NCBI GenBank assembly: GCA_035610835.1
Contig: CM069447.1
Coordinates: forward strand, 62,007,048 to 62,071,047
Direction of reading: 5' to 3'
DNA length: 64,000 bases
From: Ophiura sarsii
Lineage: Eukaryota > Echinodermata > Ophiuroidea > Amphilepidida > Ophiuridae
A model generated the notes under the pieces. The model searched no databases, was not told the DNA's origin, and saw only the letters and a program-made list of their open reading frames with translations. A program made the translations under genes and the position numbers. The first letter of the stretch is position 1. Every line of letters starts with the position of its first letter. Of this stretch, positions 1 through 10,907 are shown piece by piece.

Positions 1-1434
1 CTTCAAGAAAATAATAATCGCAAGAAAATAAATAAATGTCATTGGTTACCATAATCAATTTATTGGGGTTTATATTTTATATTTGCTATGACTTAAATGT
101 TGTGCCTGTTTAAACAAAATGATTATAACGAGCTGGGACAGTTTCAACGTTTTTTGGCATTTTAAAATGTGTACTAATTGAAATGATTGGCTTTGTATTA
201 TCATCTTGCAAGGCTTATGAGCGAGGACAAAGCAAACATTTAGAAATGATTATATATTATAGGGTTCCCCACAGCAGCTCACAGGATCCAGCTGTGCACG
301 TAATTGACAGATGGTTCAAACCGAGAACCACCATATAGATAAATAGATCGCCACCGGTTTTTGGCCAGGATCGCGTAAGATCGTGGAGCGCTTAGGTATC
401 TACAGGCCTAGAATACTCCCTCACATCAATATTAGTTGTACCCCTGAGGTATCCAGATGCTAAGCGCTCCCGTATTTTAGAAAATATTGGCCACAAAAAT
501 ATAGTTTCACCAAAAGATAATGGGAATTGGCAAAAATAGCCTAAATGACCAACGCCCTCTACAATCGCAGCGTGGTTTTGATTTTGGCATTACGATCGGG
601 CGACTATAGTACAATCTGGCATACTGATACATGAAGCATGGTGGATATAGGAGGGAAGGTATACTCAATAGGAGAGGGCGTACTTCCGTATGGGTAAAAA
701 CCGGGGAATACAAAGAATGTCCAGTCGGTAAGCCAAATCGGCTAGGTGTGATAGCGCTTTAATAGAATCCCTGACCGTGTAGTCCTACCGATGTACTAAC
801 GATGTACTACCGTTCTAGCGATGTGATACCGTTGCGCTACCTACAGTGCAACTTACCATAACTGCCCGTTTTACCAAATTCACTTAAATGACAATAACAA
901 CACCAATTTTCCTCCAATAAAGTCAAGTTTGGTGACACATATTCTTAACAAAGTCTTAAAGTTAACTTTTATCAGAATAATTTGGTAAAATAACCTCATT
1001 TGCGTATTATTTGCATATTTAATTAGCATCAAGTCCAAAGTACATTTTGCATTATATCTTCATGATCTAGAGATGTGTGTACGCTGGTAAACTGGAAATC
1101 AAATATGTTGTGCATATCCCTAATCCGGTTATTTTTGTATGAGCAAAATAAAACTTTTCTTTGTATTTCTTTATTTATTTGATTAATTTGCATATCTAAG
1201 AACCAATATTTGAGACTTTATTGGAAGATAACCATAACTTTAATATTGGCGTGTGAGCTGAAGACATAAACAACAAAACTGTATGAGCACTTATTATGAT
1301 TTTGTTTTAATTTTTTATTATTATGTATTTGAGCAGTGTGTATATAGTACATGTTATGCACACTCTTAGCTTTAATGTATGCAAACAATGATTCACCAGT
1401 CAGGGAACATGCATTTGAATTTACCGCGTTAGCA
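1..1434. other. Unannotated non-coding stretch
   Basis: AT-rich sequence with only short random open frames. I see no domain, RNA gene or clear repeat. It ends at the GATA microsatellite that tails the first LINE. Confidence 0.6.
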
Positions 1435-1467
1435 GTACTATCTATCTATATATCTATCTATCTATCC
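1435..1467 (-). repeat. GATA microsatellite tail of LINE
   Basis: A run of TCTA/TATC units on the plus strand (GATA on the minus strand) directly abuts the 3' end of the minus-strand LINE. Short tandem tails at the 3' end are typical of non-LTR retrotransposons lacking poly(A), so this is probably the element's own tail. Confidence 0.7.
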
Positions 1468-2499
1468 CGTAGTCTTGTAGACCGTTGGGGCGCCACAGAT
1501 GCCCTGCCACCAGCTCTCTCCATCCTTTTCTATTCTCTGCCAATCTCAGAGTATCACTAAGCTTCAGGTCAGTCCATTCAGATATGTTGTCTTCCCACCT
1601 TTTTCTCTGCCGACCTCTCTTTCGCCCTCCTGGCACTGTACCTTGCAATACCGTTTTGACAAGTCCTGTTGATCGTGACACGTGCTGCCCATACCACTGT
1701 AGCTTGCGTCTTTTCACTGTGGTTAGGAGGTCTTTATAAGCGCCGAAGGTTGCAACAATTCTTTTTCTGACTTCGTCGTTGGTGATGTGGTCTTTGTAGG
1801 AAATACCAAGGAGTTTGCGAAGGCATCTCATCTCTGCAGCCTGGATTCTCCTCTCTAAGTCCGCTGTTAGGGTCCACGATTCACACGCATAGAGGAGTAT
1901 CGTGGTGACCAAGGAGTGCATCAATCTGATCTTTGACTTAAGTGAGATGTTTTTATCACTCCAGATGACCTTTAGTTTAGTCAGAGATGCTACTGTCTGT
2001 GCGATCCTAGATAGCATTTCAGGTTTGGAACCTTGGTCTGTGATGATTGACCCCATGCCGTACGCTAAAGAGGTACTGTCCAGACGTTCGACGAGCCTTG
2101 CTAATTATCCCTCTGACCCGGCTAGTCCATCAATATCATCGGCGAAGCGCAGATTGGTGATTATTCTGCCTCCGATGCTGACCGATCATTGATGGTCTTC
2201 CAAAGCGTCAGTCATTAATCTTTCCAAATAGATGTTGAATAGAGTATGTGAGAGCAAACAACCTTGTCTAACCCCGACTGTTGTTTTGAACCATTCCCCT
2301 AAGCTGCCGTTGAGGTATACTGCACTGGAGGCCTTGTTATAGAGGTTCTCAATGGCTCTGATCAGGTTGGTGTTGATATTGTACATCCTCATGGTAGACC
2401 ACAGGGCTGCATGCCAAACCCTGTCAAGCGCTTTTTTGAAATCCACAAATACGTGGTAGAGGTTTTGTTGATGTTGAAGGTATTTTTCGCAAATTATCC
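1468..2499 (-). pseudogene. RTE-like LINE, 3' part of reverse transcriptase ORF
   Basis: Minus-strand remnant of a non-LTR retrotransposon polyprotein. From 2496 down it reads ICEKYLQHQQNLYHVFVDFK (reverse transcriptase motif A region), then GVRQGC (motif B), then LRFADDIDGLAG (the FADD catalytic motif, near 2140), then KYKDHI-type C-terminal sequence ending at about 1468 with the CESWTLT and RRKLQWYG motifs. It is broken: stop codons lie just before the SIGGR segment (about 2187) and after LAGSEG (about 2117). Compared with intact family members, about 40 codons seem to be missing between AYGM and GSIITDQG near 2056. It continues at 4046-4665 after an interrupting LINE. It is a dead copy. 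Clade assignment (RTE-like) is from memory of similar proteins. Confidence 0.85.
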
Positions 2500-2520
2500 T
2501 AACATAACATAACATAACAA
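2499..2520 (-). repeat. TAACA repeat tail of nested LINE
   Basis: About four AACAT/ATGTT units at the exact 3' end of the nested LINE, followed directly by the RTE-like LINE codons for RIICEKY. It marks the insertion point. Confidence 0.75.
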
Positions 2521-4045
2521 TTAATATTTATATAGCGCTATTCCATCTAGATCATAGCGCATGTAACACATCAGTACACAAAATACATTTAGCATGGAAA
2601 AAGGTGAGTCTTCAGACTACAACGAAAATGAGAGATATTGTCAGTTTCTCTTATGGTACGAGGGAGATTGTTCCATGCCCGTGGACCAGCTACACTGAAA
2701 GATTTCTGACCCAAGACCTTATTTGTCCTAGGAACATTTAGGCGAGTAATGTCATTTGCAGAACGAAGAGCTCTTCGAGGAACATATGGTGACAGTAAAT
2801 TGCATAAATATCCAGGTGCAGTATTGTTCATGCTTTTGAAGACAAAAAGACAGAGTTTGAATTGAATCCTTTCCCGTATGGGCAGCCAGTGGAGTTCTTT
2901 AAGCGTGGGAGTAATATGGTCACGCATGGATATGGAACATATCAACCGAGCGGCATTGTTCTGCAATCTTTGAACTCTGTTCAATTCATGTTCCGTAGCA
3001 CCAAAGAGAAGAAGATTACCATAGTCAAGACGAGAGATAACTAAAGCTCTAACGACATGATGAAGAGTGTCTTTATCGAGGTATCGCTTTATTCTACGGA
3101 TGTTTCTTAACTGGTAATGTGTAGATTGACAGAGGCTAGATATTTGTTTGGTCATGGTCATATTTGCATCAAATTTTACACCCAGGTTCCGAACAGACAG
3201 CGTTGGTTCAATATGTGCATCACCAATTGCCAGGGACACAGGTGGCAAGCTCTGGAGAAAATGGGGTGATCCAAACACAATAAACTCTGTTTTGCTCTCA
3301 TTTAATTTCAACATGTTAATGGTCATCCAATTTTGGATTTCACAAATACACAGTTGTAGCCTCTTGATTGCGTGTTGCATAGCACCAGGTATTTTGGGGT
3401 TAAAGGAACAGTATAACTGCGTGTCGTCTGCATAAAGGTGAAAGTCTAAGCCATGGCGGCGAATGATGTTTCCGAGAGGGAGCGTATAGATTAAAAACTT
3501 TAAAGGACCAAGAATGGATCCTTGCGGTAGACCATATTTTAGATCCACAGGATCTGAGTAGCTGTTGCCAATGGACACGCGGCTCTGTCTACCAGAGAGG
3601 TATGACTTAAACCATTGTAGGGCAGTACCTGATACACCTAGCTCTGTGTTCATTCTCCTAAGTAAAACAGTATGGTCGATAGTGTCAAAGGCTGCAGACA
3701 GATCCAATAAAACAAGAAAAACTATATGCGACTTGTCCATCGCCATGAGTACATCGTCTTTAACCTTTAAAAGCGCCGTTTCTGTACTGTTATGTGTCTT
3801 ATAAGCAGACTGGTATAGCTCCTCAAGATCGTGCCGAGACATGTGCTGTTTCAGTTGTGTGGCAACAGCTTTTTCGATAAGTTTGGCAACAAATTTGATA
3901 TTAGAAACAGGACGATAACTGCTTAAGGCGTTGTGATCCAATGATGTTTTTTTTCAAAATTGGTGATATTATGGCTTGACCAAGGGAGTTTGGGAAAATG
4001 CCGGTTGAAATAGATGTGTTTATGATAGATGTGAGGATCTGCTCT
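2500..4045 (-). mobile_element. L2/CR1-like LINE, 5'-truncated, nested in another LINE
   Basis: Minus-strand non-LTR retrotransposon fragment inserted into the RTE-like LINE at 1468-4665. Its main open frame (2589-3941, 450 codons) is a reverse transcriptase: LDLSAAFDTIDH (motif A, near 3690), GLPQGSILGP (motif B, near 3510) and FHLYADDTQLY (motif C, near 3430), then the usual C-terminal region RSANDITRLNVPRTNK and AGPRAWNNLP. The upstream piece, including TSISTGIFPNSL and IISPILKK (about 3945-4045), is in another frame, so there is a frameshift at about 3941. The 3' end has a GCGCTATATAAAT motif and ends in an ATGTT/AACAT microsatellite (about 2499-2520), as in L2-type elements. The endonuclease and N-terminus are absent, the usual 5' truncation. 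Confidence 0.88.
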
Positions 4046-4665
4046 GTAGTGCTACGTCTTGGTCTGACGCCTGCCTGTTCCTCAGCAATGATCTTTTCTG
4101 CTTGTGGGTTCAGTCTGTTTAGTAAGATCTTCAGCATGACTTTGCTTGGGTGACAGATGAGGCTGATCGTGCGGTAATTAGAGCACTGCTGAAGATTGCC
4201 TTTCTTGGGAAGTGCGATGACCATTGACTTTGTCCAAGGTGCGGGCCACTCTCCTGTCTGCCAGATCTTGTTGCAGATAGTTAGAAGGGTGTCGACCATG
4301 GTATCTCCTCCTGTTTGGACAAGCTCTGCTGGGATGTTGTCAACTCCTGCAGACTTCCCCTTCTTCAGTGAGTTTACAGCTGATATCACCTCCGCCCGAA
4401 GAATGGGACAGTATTCGGTGTCATTTGCTGGAGGAACGTTCAGGACCTCTGGGTCACCTGAGGCTGTATGGTTATACAGGTCTGAACAGTACTCAGTCCA
4501 CCTTTTCAGGATGTCCTTCTCTTCAGTAAGGCATTTTCCACCCTTGTCTTGTATGGTGGTGGTTCGTCCTTGCTTTGTGGAAGTCAGGTCTTTTACAAGC
4601 TTGTAGGCTTTCTTGATGTTGTTCTGCCGAAGGTTCTTTTCGATCCCTTGGCACTACATCGTCAT
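4046..4665 (-). pseudogene. RTE-like LINE, 5' part of reverse transcriptase region
   Basis: Minus-strand continuation of the element at 1468-2499. It encodes, in order, KAYKLVKDLTSTKQGRTTT (about 4600), GGKCLTEEKDILKRWTEY (about 4520), LKKGKSAGVDNIPAELVQTG (about 4340), the LPKKGNLQQCSNYRTISL palm segment (about 4200), then EEQAGVRPRRSTTEQI up to 4046, where the nested LINE breaks in. In family members the next residues are about FNLRI(I/L)CEKY, which resume at 2500, so the two pieces are one element. It is truncated at about 4665 and lacks the apurinic endonuclease domain. Confidence 0.85.
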
Positions 4666-4833
4666 CAAATATGTGCAGTGAAGCATGGTTATTCCCCTAT
4701 AATGTGCTTGTTTAAATCCAATATAGAGATATATGGCCATGTGTTTTGAACTCACCACCCAAAAAGGGCGGTGGCGTTGCATTTTTGGTGACGAATCATC
4801 CATCTCTCTCTATTAACTCATCAACTAAATGTG
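4666..4833. other. Short unannotated spacer
   Basis: No coding or repeat signal recognised between the LINE 5' truncation and the hAT target duplication. Confidence 0.5.
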
Positions 4834-4841
4834 GTAGAGCT

Positions 4842-5261
4842 CAGGCGCGTACCGCGGCATGTGAGCCAGGGGGGGGGGGCAGGAGTATGTCGTCCCGACA
4901 TTAAATTTTCGTAAAAGCTTGCCCCAATTTTTTTCCCAGTCAGTCACCTCGTGAATTTCACGTAAGTTGGGGGGGGGGGGGGGGGGGTGTGTCAAAAAAT
5001 ATCGCACGGTCACACAATTTCGCACGGTCACACAATTTCGCACGGTCGAAAAATTTCGCAGTCCAAAAAACAAATACAGTCAACAAATAATGCCCAATCC
5101 TTAGTCTTTTCGGCCTAGGTATTATTTTTTTCCGTATGAGATTTTAGCGTCCCGGTCTTACGGTTTTAGCGTCCCGGTATTTGGAGCCAAGGGGGGGGGG
5201 GGGGGGGGGGGGGGGGCAAGTTGCGCCCCCCCCCCCTGCCCCCCCGGTCGGTACGCCACTG
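4842..5261. mobile_element. hAT-type MITE with 8-bp target duplication
   Basis: A 420-bp element bounded by a perfect direct repeat GTAGAGCT (4834-4841 and 5262-5269). Its ends are CAGGCGCGTACC (left) and GGTACGCCACTG (right), imperfect inverted repeats of the hAT type (CAGTGGCGTA-like). The inside is low-complexity: G runs at 4869-4878, 4969-4987 and 5191-5216, a C run near 5226, three copies of a CACAATTTCGCACGGTCA-like unit at 5010-5050, and a doubled TTTTAGCGTCCCGGT. It has no coding capacity. The 8-bp duplication is the hAT hallmark. Confidence 0.9.
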
Positions 5262-5269
5262 GTAGAGCT

Positions 5270-6129
5270 ATGGTTGAGGTGTCATGTGAAAGCCTATTTT
5301 CTAGCTACATTGTTTGAATAAATCAGGTATTTCCATAACTGTTTGGCTGAGATATGGTTGATTATATTGTGAAAGTCAGGGGTGGTGTCGGCGGCGGTGG
5401 CGGTTCCTGTATGGTACGAACATGATTTTGCTCTCATTTTATAGATTATTTTATATTCTATAACATTTTGTTTCAACAAACGTGGCAAGTATTGTGTAAC
5501 AATTGTAATCATGAATCGATTGCATTGTCCTTGGCTTTTCAACTATTCGCTAGACAGTGAACTTGCCCTAATTCATCGGTTGAGTATAACAAAACAAAGT
5601 ATTGGACCGATGATAGCAAAATTATACATTTTTGGAAAGCTCTCAAATAGGGGAATTCAAAAATGCCGTTTAAATCAGGATAGGGTGCTTACCCAAAATA
5701 ATATACTTGTAAACTCTAATAGTTATGAAATTTAAACGTTTGCACTCATTTACTTCTTGATATAGTTTATTTCAACAAGTTACCATTGACAACCATTATG
5801 TTCTGATGGGTAATTGCAAGAGGAACTAATACACACAGTAAAATTATGATTGGGATAGGTATCAAAATATTATCGAGCTTAAATCAAAATATGAAAAATA
5901 TGGATTTTTAGATAGCTTATTTGGATTCCTTGGGAGATTACCGTTCAGAAAATATATACTTTTTATGGGGTAGAACAAGTAATTATTGCGATATGCTAAT
6001 TCGAATCTCAGATAGTGTAAAATGTACAAATCTGGACATGCAACGGTAAGCATGTGAGGGGGGAGAGTTCAAAACACATGGCCATAAGTATAACACAAGG
6101 AGATGGTAAGTTGCACTGTAGATATCTAG
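5270..6129. other. Unannotated stretch upstream of receptor exons
   Basis: AT-rich and without a recognisable feature. If the receptor call is right, it is intron of that gene, since the N-terminal ligand-domain exons are not seen here. Confidence 0.4.
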
Positions 6130-6209
6130 GTATCCAAAACTGCCCAACTCCGAGTATCTCCTTTCCTCTACTATTCATCAGTCTGACGATATTGGTAACA
6201 TTGTAAGGG
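6130..6209 (+). CDS. Possible short mGluR-like exon cut by assembly gap
   Basis: After a possible AG acceptor at 6128-6129 the plus strand reads in one frame YPKLPNSEYLLSS, then TIHQSDDIGNIVR, and runs into the N gap. This resembles the mGluR ligand-domain stretch in which LSD..YPYF.RT(V/I)P.D..Q is followed by the next helix, and it lies at the right place upstream of the clear exon. The polypyrimidine tract is weak and the peptide short, so the call is tentative. Alternatively it is non-coding. Confidence 0.35.
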
Positions 6210-6309
6210 NNNNNNNNNNNNNNNNNNNNNNNNNNNNNNNNNNNNNNNNNNNNNNNNNNNNNNNNNNNNNNNNNNNNNNNNNNNNNNNNNNNNNNNNNNN
6301 NNNNNNNNN
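6210..6309. other. Assembly gap of exactly 100 N
   Basis: One hundred N bases, the conventional length for a gap of unknown size. It lies inside the receptor gene, so the real distance between the flanking exon pieces is unknown and some ligand-binding-domain coding sequence may be missing. Confidence 0.98.
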
Positions 6310-7644
6310 AAAACTCTTGTTGAGCCAGGTATTTGTATCGCGTACTTTGAACCTGTTGGTATCACAACATCCGAAGACGATATGCAAGCAATCGTAGACA
6401 AGATGAAAGATTACGAAATGGCCACTGTTATTGTAATGCTGATCTTTGATAACCAAGTAGCTCTCAAAGTCTTCAGAGCGTTGAGAGATAGTGATCTGTC
6501 TGTAACCATTGTCTGCTCGACAGGTTGTGGACACGGTCTTGTAAGACGAGGTCTTGGTCCGGTAACATACGGGGCTTTCTTCTTCAGAGAGCTCAGCCAA
6601 GACTTCCCTCAGTTCGGGGAATATTTCTCCTCTCTGGATCCAAATTCGACTGAGATTTCACCTTGGTTTAAGGAGTTCTATCAAGATACTGGTGCATTTC
6701 CTGATCATAGTGGCAACCCAGCGGTTATGAACGCTGTTAGTATAGTAGCCTACGCGCTTCACGCGCTTATCACCAATGACTGTGAACAGAATGGGGAATG
6801 TGAAGTTGCACCAGCTATTGCCGGAGAACAGCTGTTAAAATACATTCACAATGTTAGTTTTCCGACAATTTTAGGAGGTGTGTTTGAATTCGACAGTAGT
6901 GGAGAAGCAGCCGCTAAGTACAAGATCCTAAATATGCAGACAGACCCGTATGTTGAATTCGCACAGAACAGTATTGGACAATGGATCGCAAATAATAACC
7001 CAAATGGTGATCAACTAAATTTAAATTTAAATGAGGATGACATTCATTTTAAACACAACGCAGTGCCAAAATCATTGTGCAAACAGGATTGTAAGCCGGG
7101 GTCTTACGCGGTGCCTCTAGCAAGGAAATGTTGCTGGGGTTGCCGCTTATGCCCGGACAATGCCATTGTAGCGGATCAAGTGTGTCAACCATGTCAGGGC
7201 ACACAATGGCCAGATATTTCACGTAGTATCTGCCAACCTATCAAACCTATTGTTATCAACTGGACAGATCCCATAATCATCGTCATAAATGTCCTGGCCG
7301 GTATTGGGTTGCTCATATCCGGTTTCGTGGCCATCGGTTTGGTTCTCTTTGTAAACCATCCCCTCATCAAATCCACAAGCAGAGAACTAAGCGGTATAAA
7401 CGTTATAGGTCTAAATGTGACTTTCATCGCAGTGTTTCTATTCTTAGTCAGACCTGGCGCCGTGACTTGCATTTTTTCGGAGGCCATTTTGTCGCTGTCG
7501 TTCACCATAACCTATGCCCCCACGATGTTAAAGGTCAATAGAATATACCGGATATTCAAATCAGGACGTAAATCAGTTAAGAGACCAAGATGGATTGGAC
7601 CCAGACCACAGATTATTATGTGTCTCATAATGATACTTATACAG
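6310..7644 (+). CDS. mGluR-like family C GPCR, large internal exon (partial)
   Basis: One 445-codon open stretch from the gap edge to a strong donor (ATACAG then GTAAGT at 7645, phase 0). Residues 1-about 240 are the second half of the Venus-flytrap ligand domain (GICIAYFEPVG; VMNAVSIVAYALHAL). Residues about 255-311 are a nine-cysteine linker with all nine cysteines (SLC.QDC, CCWGC, LC, VC.PC, SIC). Then come TM1 (about 321-347), TM2 (361-381, preceded by TSREL as in mGluRs), TM3 (386-415 with VNRIYRIF) and the start of TM4 (433-445). TM4-TM7 must lie in later exons not found here. Family members couple glutamate or related ligands to G proteins at the plasma membrane. Two expected glutamate contacts look absent (see findings), so the ligand may differ. 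The first in-frame ATG (6382) is internal, not the start. Confidence 0.92.
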
Positions 7645-9102
7645 GTAAGTGAACTTCGCATTAGCCTAATCATATTGGGAAAGTACGCGGGAAAAGTGCC
7701 GTGAGGTTGTGATGACGGTTATCCATTTCCTAAATATTGACACTGGGCTATTCCAGTTGAAATCGATACACCCCCTGTGGAAGACATACCCTTAATTCTT
7801 CCACAAAGGAGTTTAGAATTCAAATGCAGAAGTCACTCAAGCAAGTAACCTCATTTGAAATTCCCACGTGGGGAACAATAGGGCCTGTTTTCCATCGGGA
7901 GTGGATTGATTTGAAATGAAAAAGCCCATGCTTGCTCCCAGTGGCGGGACATTCATGAATGAAATGCATATGTATGAGTGTAAAGGGTGCAATTTGGGTC
8001 TTTTGAACCAATAGAGATTAGTTTACATGTTTACAGAGACCTTGGAAAAATGTTTTTATTTTTATATGAGCCTCTATTTAGTAAACAGGGAACATACCAC
8101 GCCCCTAGTTGGTATGTAGGTATGTGTACACGCGATGTGTAATAATGGCCAGTGTAAAAAACCATGATTTTGAAGTTATTAAGAATCGTATCGCCCTGTA
8201 ACTTGGAATGTATGTACGATTTATGATCAGAAATGTAAATCTGCAAGAAAATCTGCTTTCAATTTTTTTTCTCGATGTTGAGGGCGTTCCCTGAAAGATC
8301 ACATAATATACCTTTAATTGACTACGGTATTAGATAATCAAACGTCCCGACAGTAACGATAACTTGATGTATCACATTCCCTAAAATGTACGCAGATATT
8401 TTCCAATGCCCCAAATTATTTAAGTGCATGGATTAATTAATATAACTAAGTGTATCACTGCCAACTGACGAACAATGGTTAAATGATGGTAGACTAACGG
8501 TTAACTAAAGCACAACTGATTAACACAAACACATAACTGACGGAAAATAAAAACATAGCTGACGGTACAAAATGACGGTAAAACATGATAAATTAACACT
8601 AAATCGACGGTGAAACATTGAAATGAACAGCTAACCGGTAAATCTGAACATTTAACCGGTAAATCAACCTTTTATAACTGAAGGATAGTTGACCTATTTG
8701 CCGCCTATTTGGAATGCTTATATCGCAGTTCTATTGACTGCGTGACTTTAAATGTCACGTCCTTAATTACGTTCAAAAATCTGAAGCTTTATACAAAATC
8801 TTTGATGTTAACATGTTTAAGGAATAGAAGGAAACACAACGTGAAATAAAGAGTAATATCTTATTGCTACGGTGGAATATAAATAAAGACAAGACCCTTC
8901 CTAAACCACAATTATGTATCTAATCTCATTTCGAATTATTTTTCTCGGAACATGCTTTAGTTGATTCAGCACTTTATGAAGATTTAATGCCAAACGTAAA
9001 GCGCTATAGCTGCCCTATGTCTATTAAAGGACATGTTTTCAACTCGGGACCATCTAAAACGGTTTTGTGGAGTGAAATTGCTACATTTTGTTCATCTAGC
9101 TC
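7645..9102 (+). other. Receptor intron, 5' part
   Basis: It opens with the donor GTAAGT. The reading frame runs on only to a TGA at about 7702. No further receptor exon (TM4-TM7) was recognised down to 64000, so the intron is very long or the gene model is broken by the assembly. The segment near 7743-7790 (GGGCTATTCCAGTTGAAATC) looks like the end of an interspersed repeat, but I see no partner end. Nothing else is evident. Confidence 0.5.
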
Positions 9103-9371
9103 TGTACTGTATCACGTATTTTTCTTGTGATTATCACAGCTTTGGTACTTTTGTCAGTATGGTCAGCGCATGATTTCATTTATATATAAGGTATCATTAT
9201 TGAATACGCTCTGTCGCGATCGAAATCCAACACACAAGTAATGGGCGAGTTTTATAAGTGTGTACTGTATCGCGTATTTTTCTTGTGATTATCACAGCTT
9301 TGGTACTTTTGTCAGTATGGTCAGCGCATGATTTCATTTATATATAAGGTATCATTATTGAATACGCTCTG
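9103..9371. repeat. 111-bp direct duplication
   Basis: Positions 9103-9213 recur at 9261-9371, offset 158 bp, with essentially one difference (ATCACG versus ATCGCG near the start). A unique 47-bp spacer separates the copies. High identity implies a recent local duplication. Confidence 0.9.
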
Positions 9372-10649
9372 ACGTGACTGCACAGTGCTAGCATTAATAG
9401 GTTACAAGGCCTGCTTAGCAGCGCTATAAATTGATGCCTTAAAAACCGTCAACAAATTTAAATATTCGCCTTCCATCCCAGCTGGTTGCTATATATGACA
9501 TAATTCTCGTGTGAAACCCACCGGCTGTATTGAGTAGTTTAAAGGCATGAGCGTAGATGTAATTTGCAACATAATGGAAACTTACCCATGCAGTTAGCCT
9601 CGAATTTAAATATATGCACTGGGTAATCCTCTCGTAGTATTGATAACAATAGGTTTACCAGAGCGAATTAATAGCGCTCCTATAAGCGGGCAATTTATGT
9701 CATGATAAATGATTTGAATTCTCCCGACAGACGACGCTGGACACGAATTGCATAAATTTGCCAATTCGAATTGGTTTAACACGTAATCGCGAATACCAAA
9801 CAATTCTAAATATCACATTCCTAGGTACAATTAAATTATCGCCACGGAAATGGATTGTTAAACAAAGTAATTTAAGTAATTTAAGTAATTGGTCGACGCA
9901 TGAGTTCGAAGCTTATTGGGGTCACTTATGTTGTCTCCATTTTTGTCACAAGTTACCTTGTTTTATCAGTTAAACATTGGAATTTGGATTTATATTATAC
10001 AAATGCTTTTTTCCTCTTCTCTGAAACATGACAGTGAAATATAATTGCAATATATGGCTTTAAAAAAAACACACGGCGGATCCCGTGACATATTAAAAAA
10101 AAACCGTGTTGCCGGTGTGTTCTTATATCTTGCAACTATAATTTGTGGCCGCCGTCGCCTCTGTCTCCTGACTCACAATTAAATGCGCCGCCAGCGGTTG
10201 TTTGGGAGAGGTCAAAATATACAGCGCATCATGGGAAAAGTCGACATCCAAATCCCACATAATACAAATACGTCACAGGAACACGTCGTGTAGGGGTGTG
10301 TTTGTCAATATATTGCTTATACTGGCGAATACATACTAAACACCAATTTACAATTATAGTAGATTTATTTCTTTCTGATGACCATACGGAACCCGTCCAT
10401 AGGCTATTATTTTCACACTTGCGTGAGAATCCAAATGGAGGCTAAAACGGTAATGTCGACTCTAATACTATATAGGTCAAAGTTGAATTGGCAAGAGCAA
10501 CCGCTGGTGGCGTATCGCATTGCGAACCGGGAGAATTTCAAATATTATCTTAAGTGTAAAATAAACATACATTGAAAGACATGAGGCAGCAATTTGACCT
10601 AGCATGTTGTGCATCTAAACTCTTCACAAATCACAAGAGAGGTGAAAGC
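9372..10649. other. Unannotated stretch
   Basis: AT-rich, without coding signal. A small triplicate AAGTAATTT run lies near 9865-9890. The GATGGATCAATCAAT repeat family starts just after it. Confidence 0.45.
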
Positions 10650-10720
10650 ACGCCAAGACAAGATTGATGGATCAATCAATATCCGTTGACCGCGCTTGTC
10701 AAATAACTGTAACTAAACAT
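10650..10720 (+). repeat. Interspersed repeat, copy 1
   Basis: The segment with GATGGATCAATCAATA followed by CGCGCTTGTCAAATAAC and TGTAACTAAA recurs in the same orientation at 17195-17265, the two differing by a few substitutions. It is immediately followed by an inverted-repeat MITE. Confidence 0.7.
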
Positions 10721-10727
10721 TGTATAT

Positions 10728-10907
10728 AGCCACGAAAAAACATGTTCTACGTGCTCGACCGAACCATTTTTTTCGAAGAATTTTTTGATAAAAAACTTTG
10801 ATTTTGTTGTTGAAATGTTTGATTGAACTGCTCTACAATAAACCCCGCCCCACCGACCGATTCTGCGTGAGGGTCCGTTTGTCCGCAGAACATGTTTTTT
10901 CGTGGCT
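10728..10907. mobile_element. 180-bp MITE with 21-bp terminal inverted repeats
   Basis: The left end AGCCACGAAAAAACATGTTC is perfectly inverted at 10887-10907, giving 21-bp terminal inverted repeats. It is too short to code for anything. Flanks are TATAT on the left and TAA on the right, so a TA target is possible. Superfamily not assigned. Confidence 0.8.

Noticed and set aside
1902..3804. Several plus-strand frames over the LINE region
   Set aside because: Shadows of the minus-strand reverse transcriptase frames, with no domain of their own.
7743..7800. Possible interspersed repeat end GGGCTATTCCAGTTGAAATC
   Set aside because: The matching inverted end is not present in the window.
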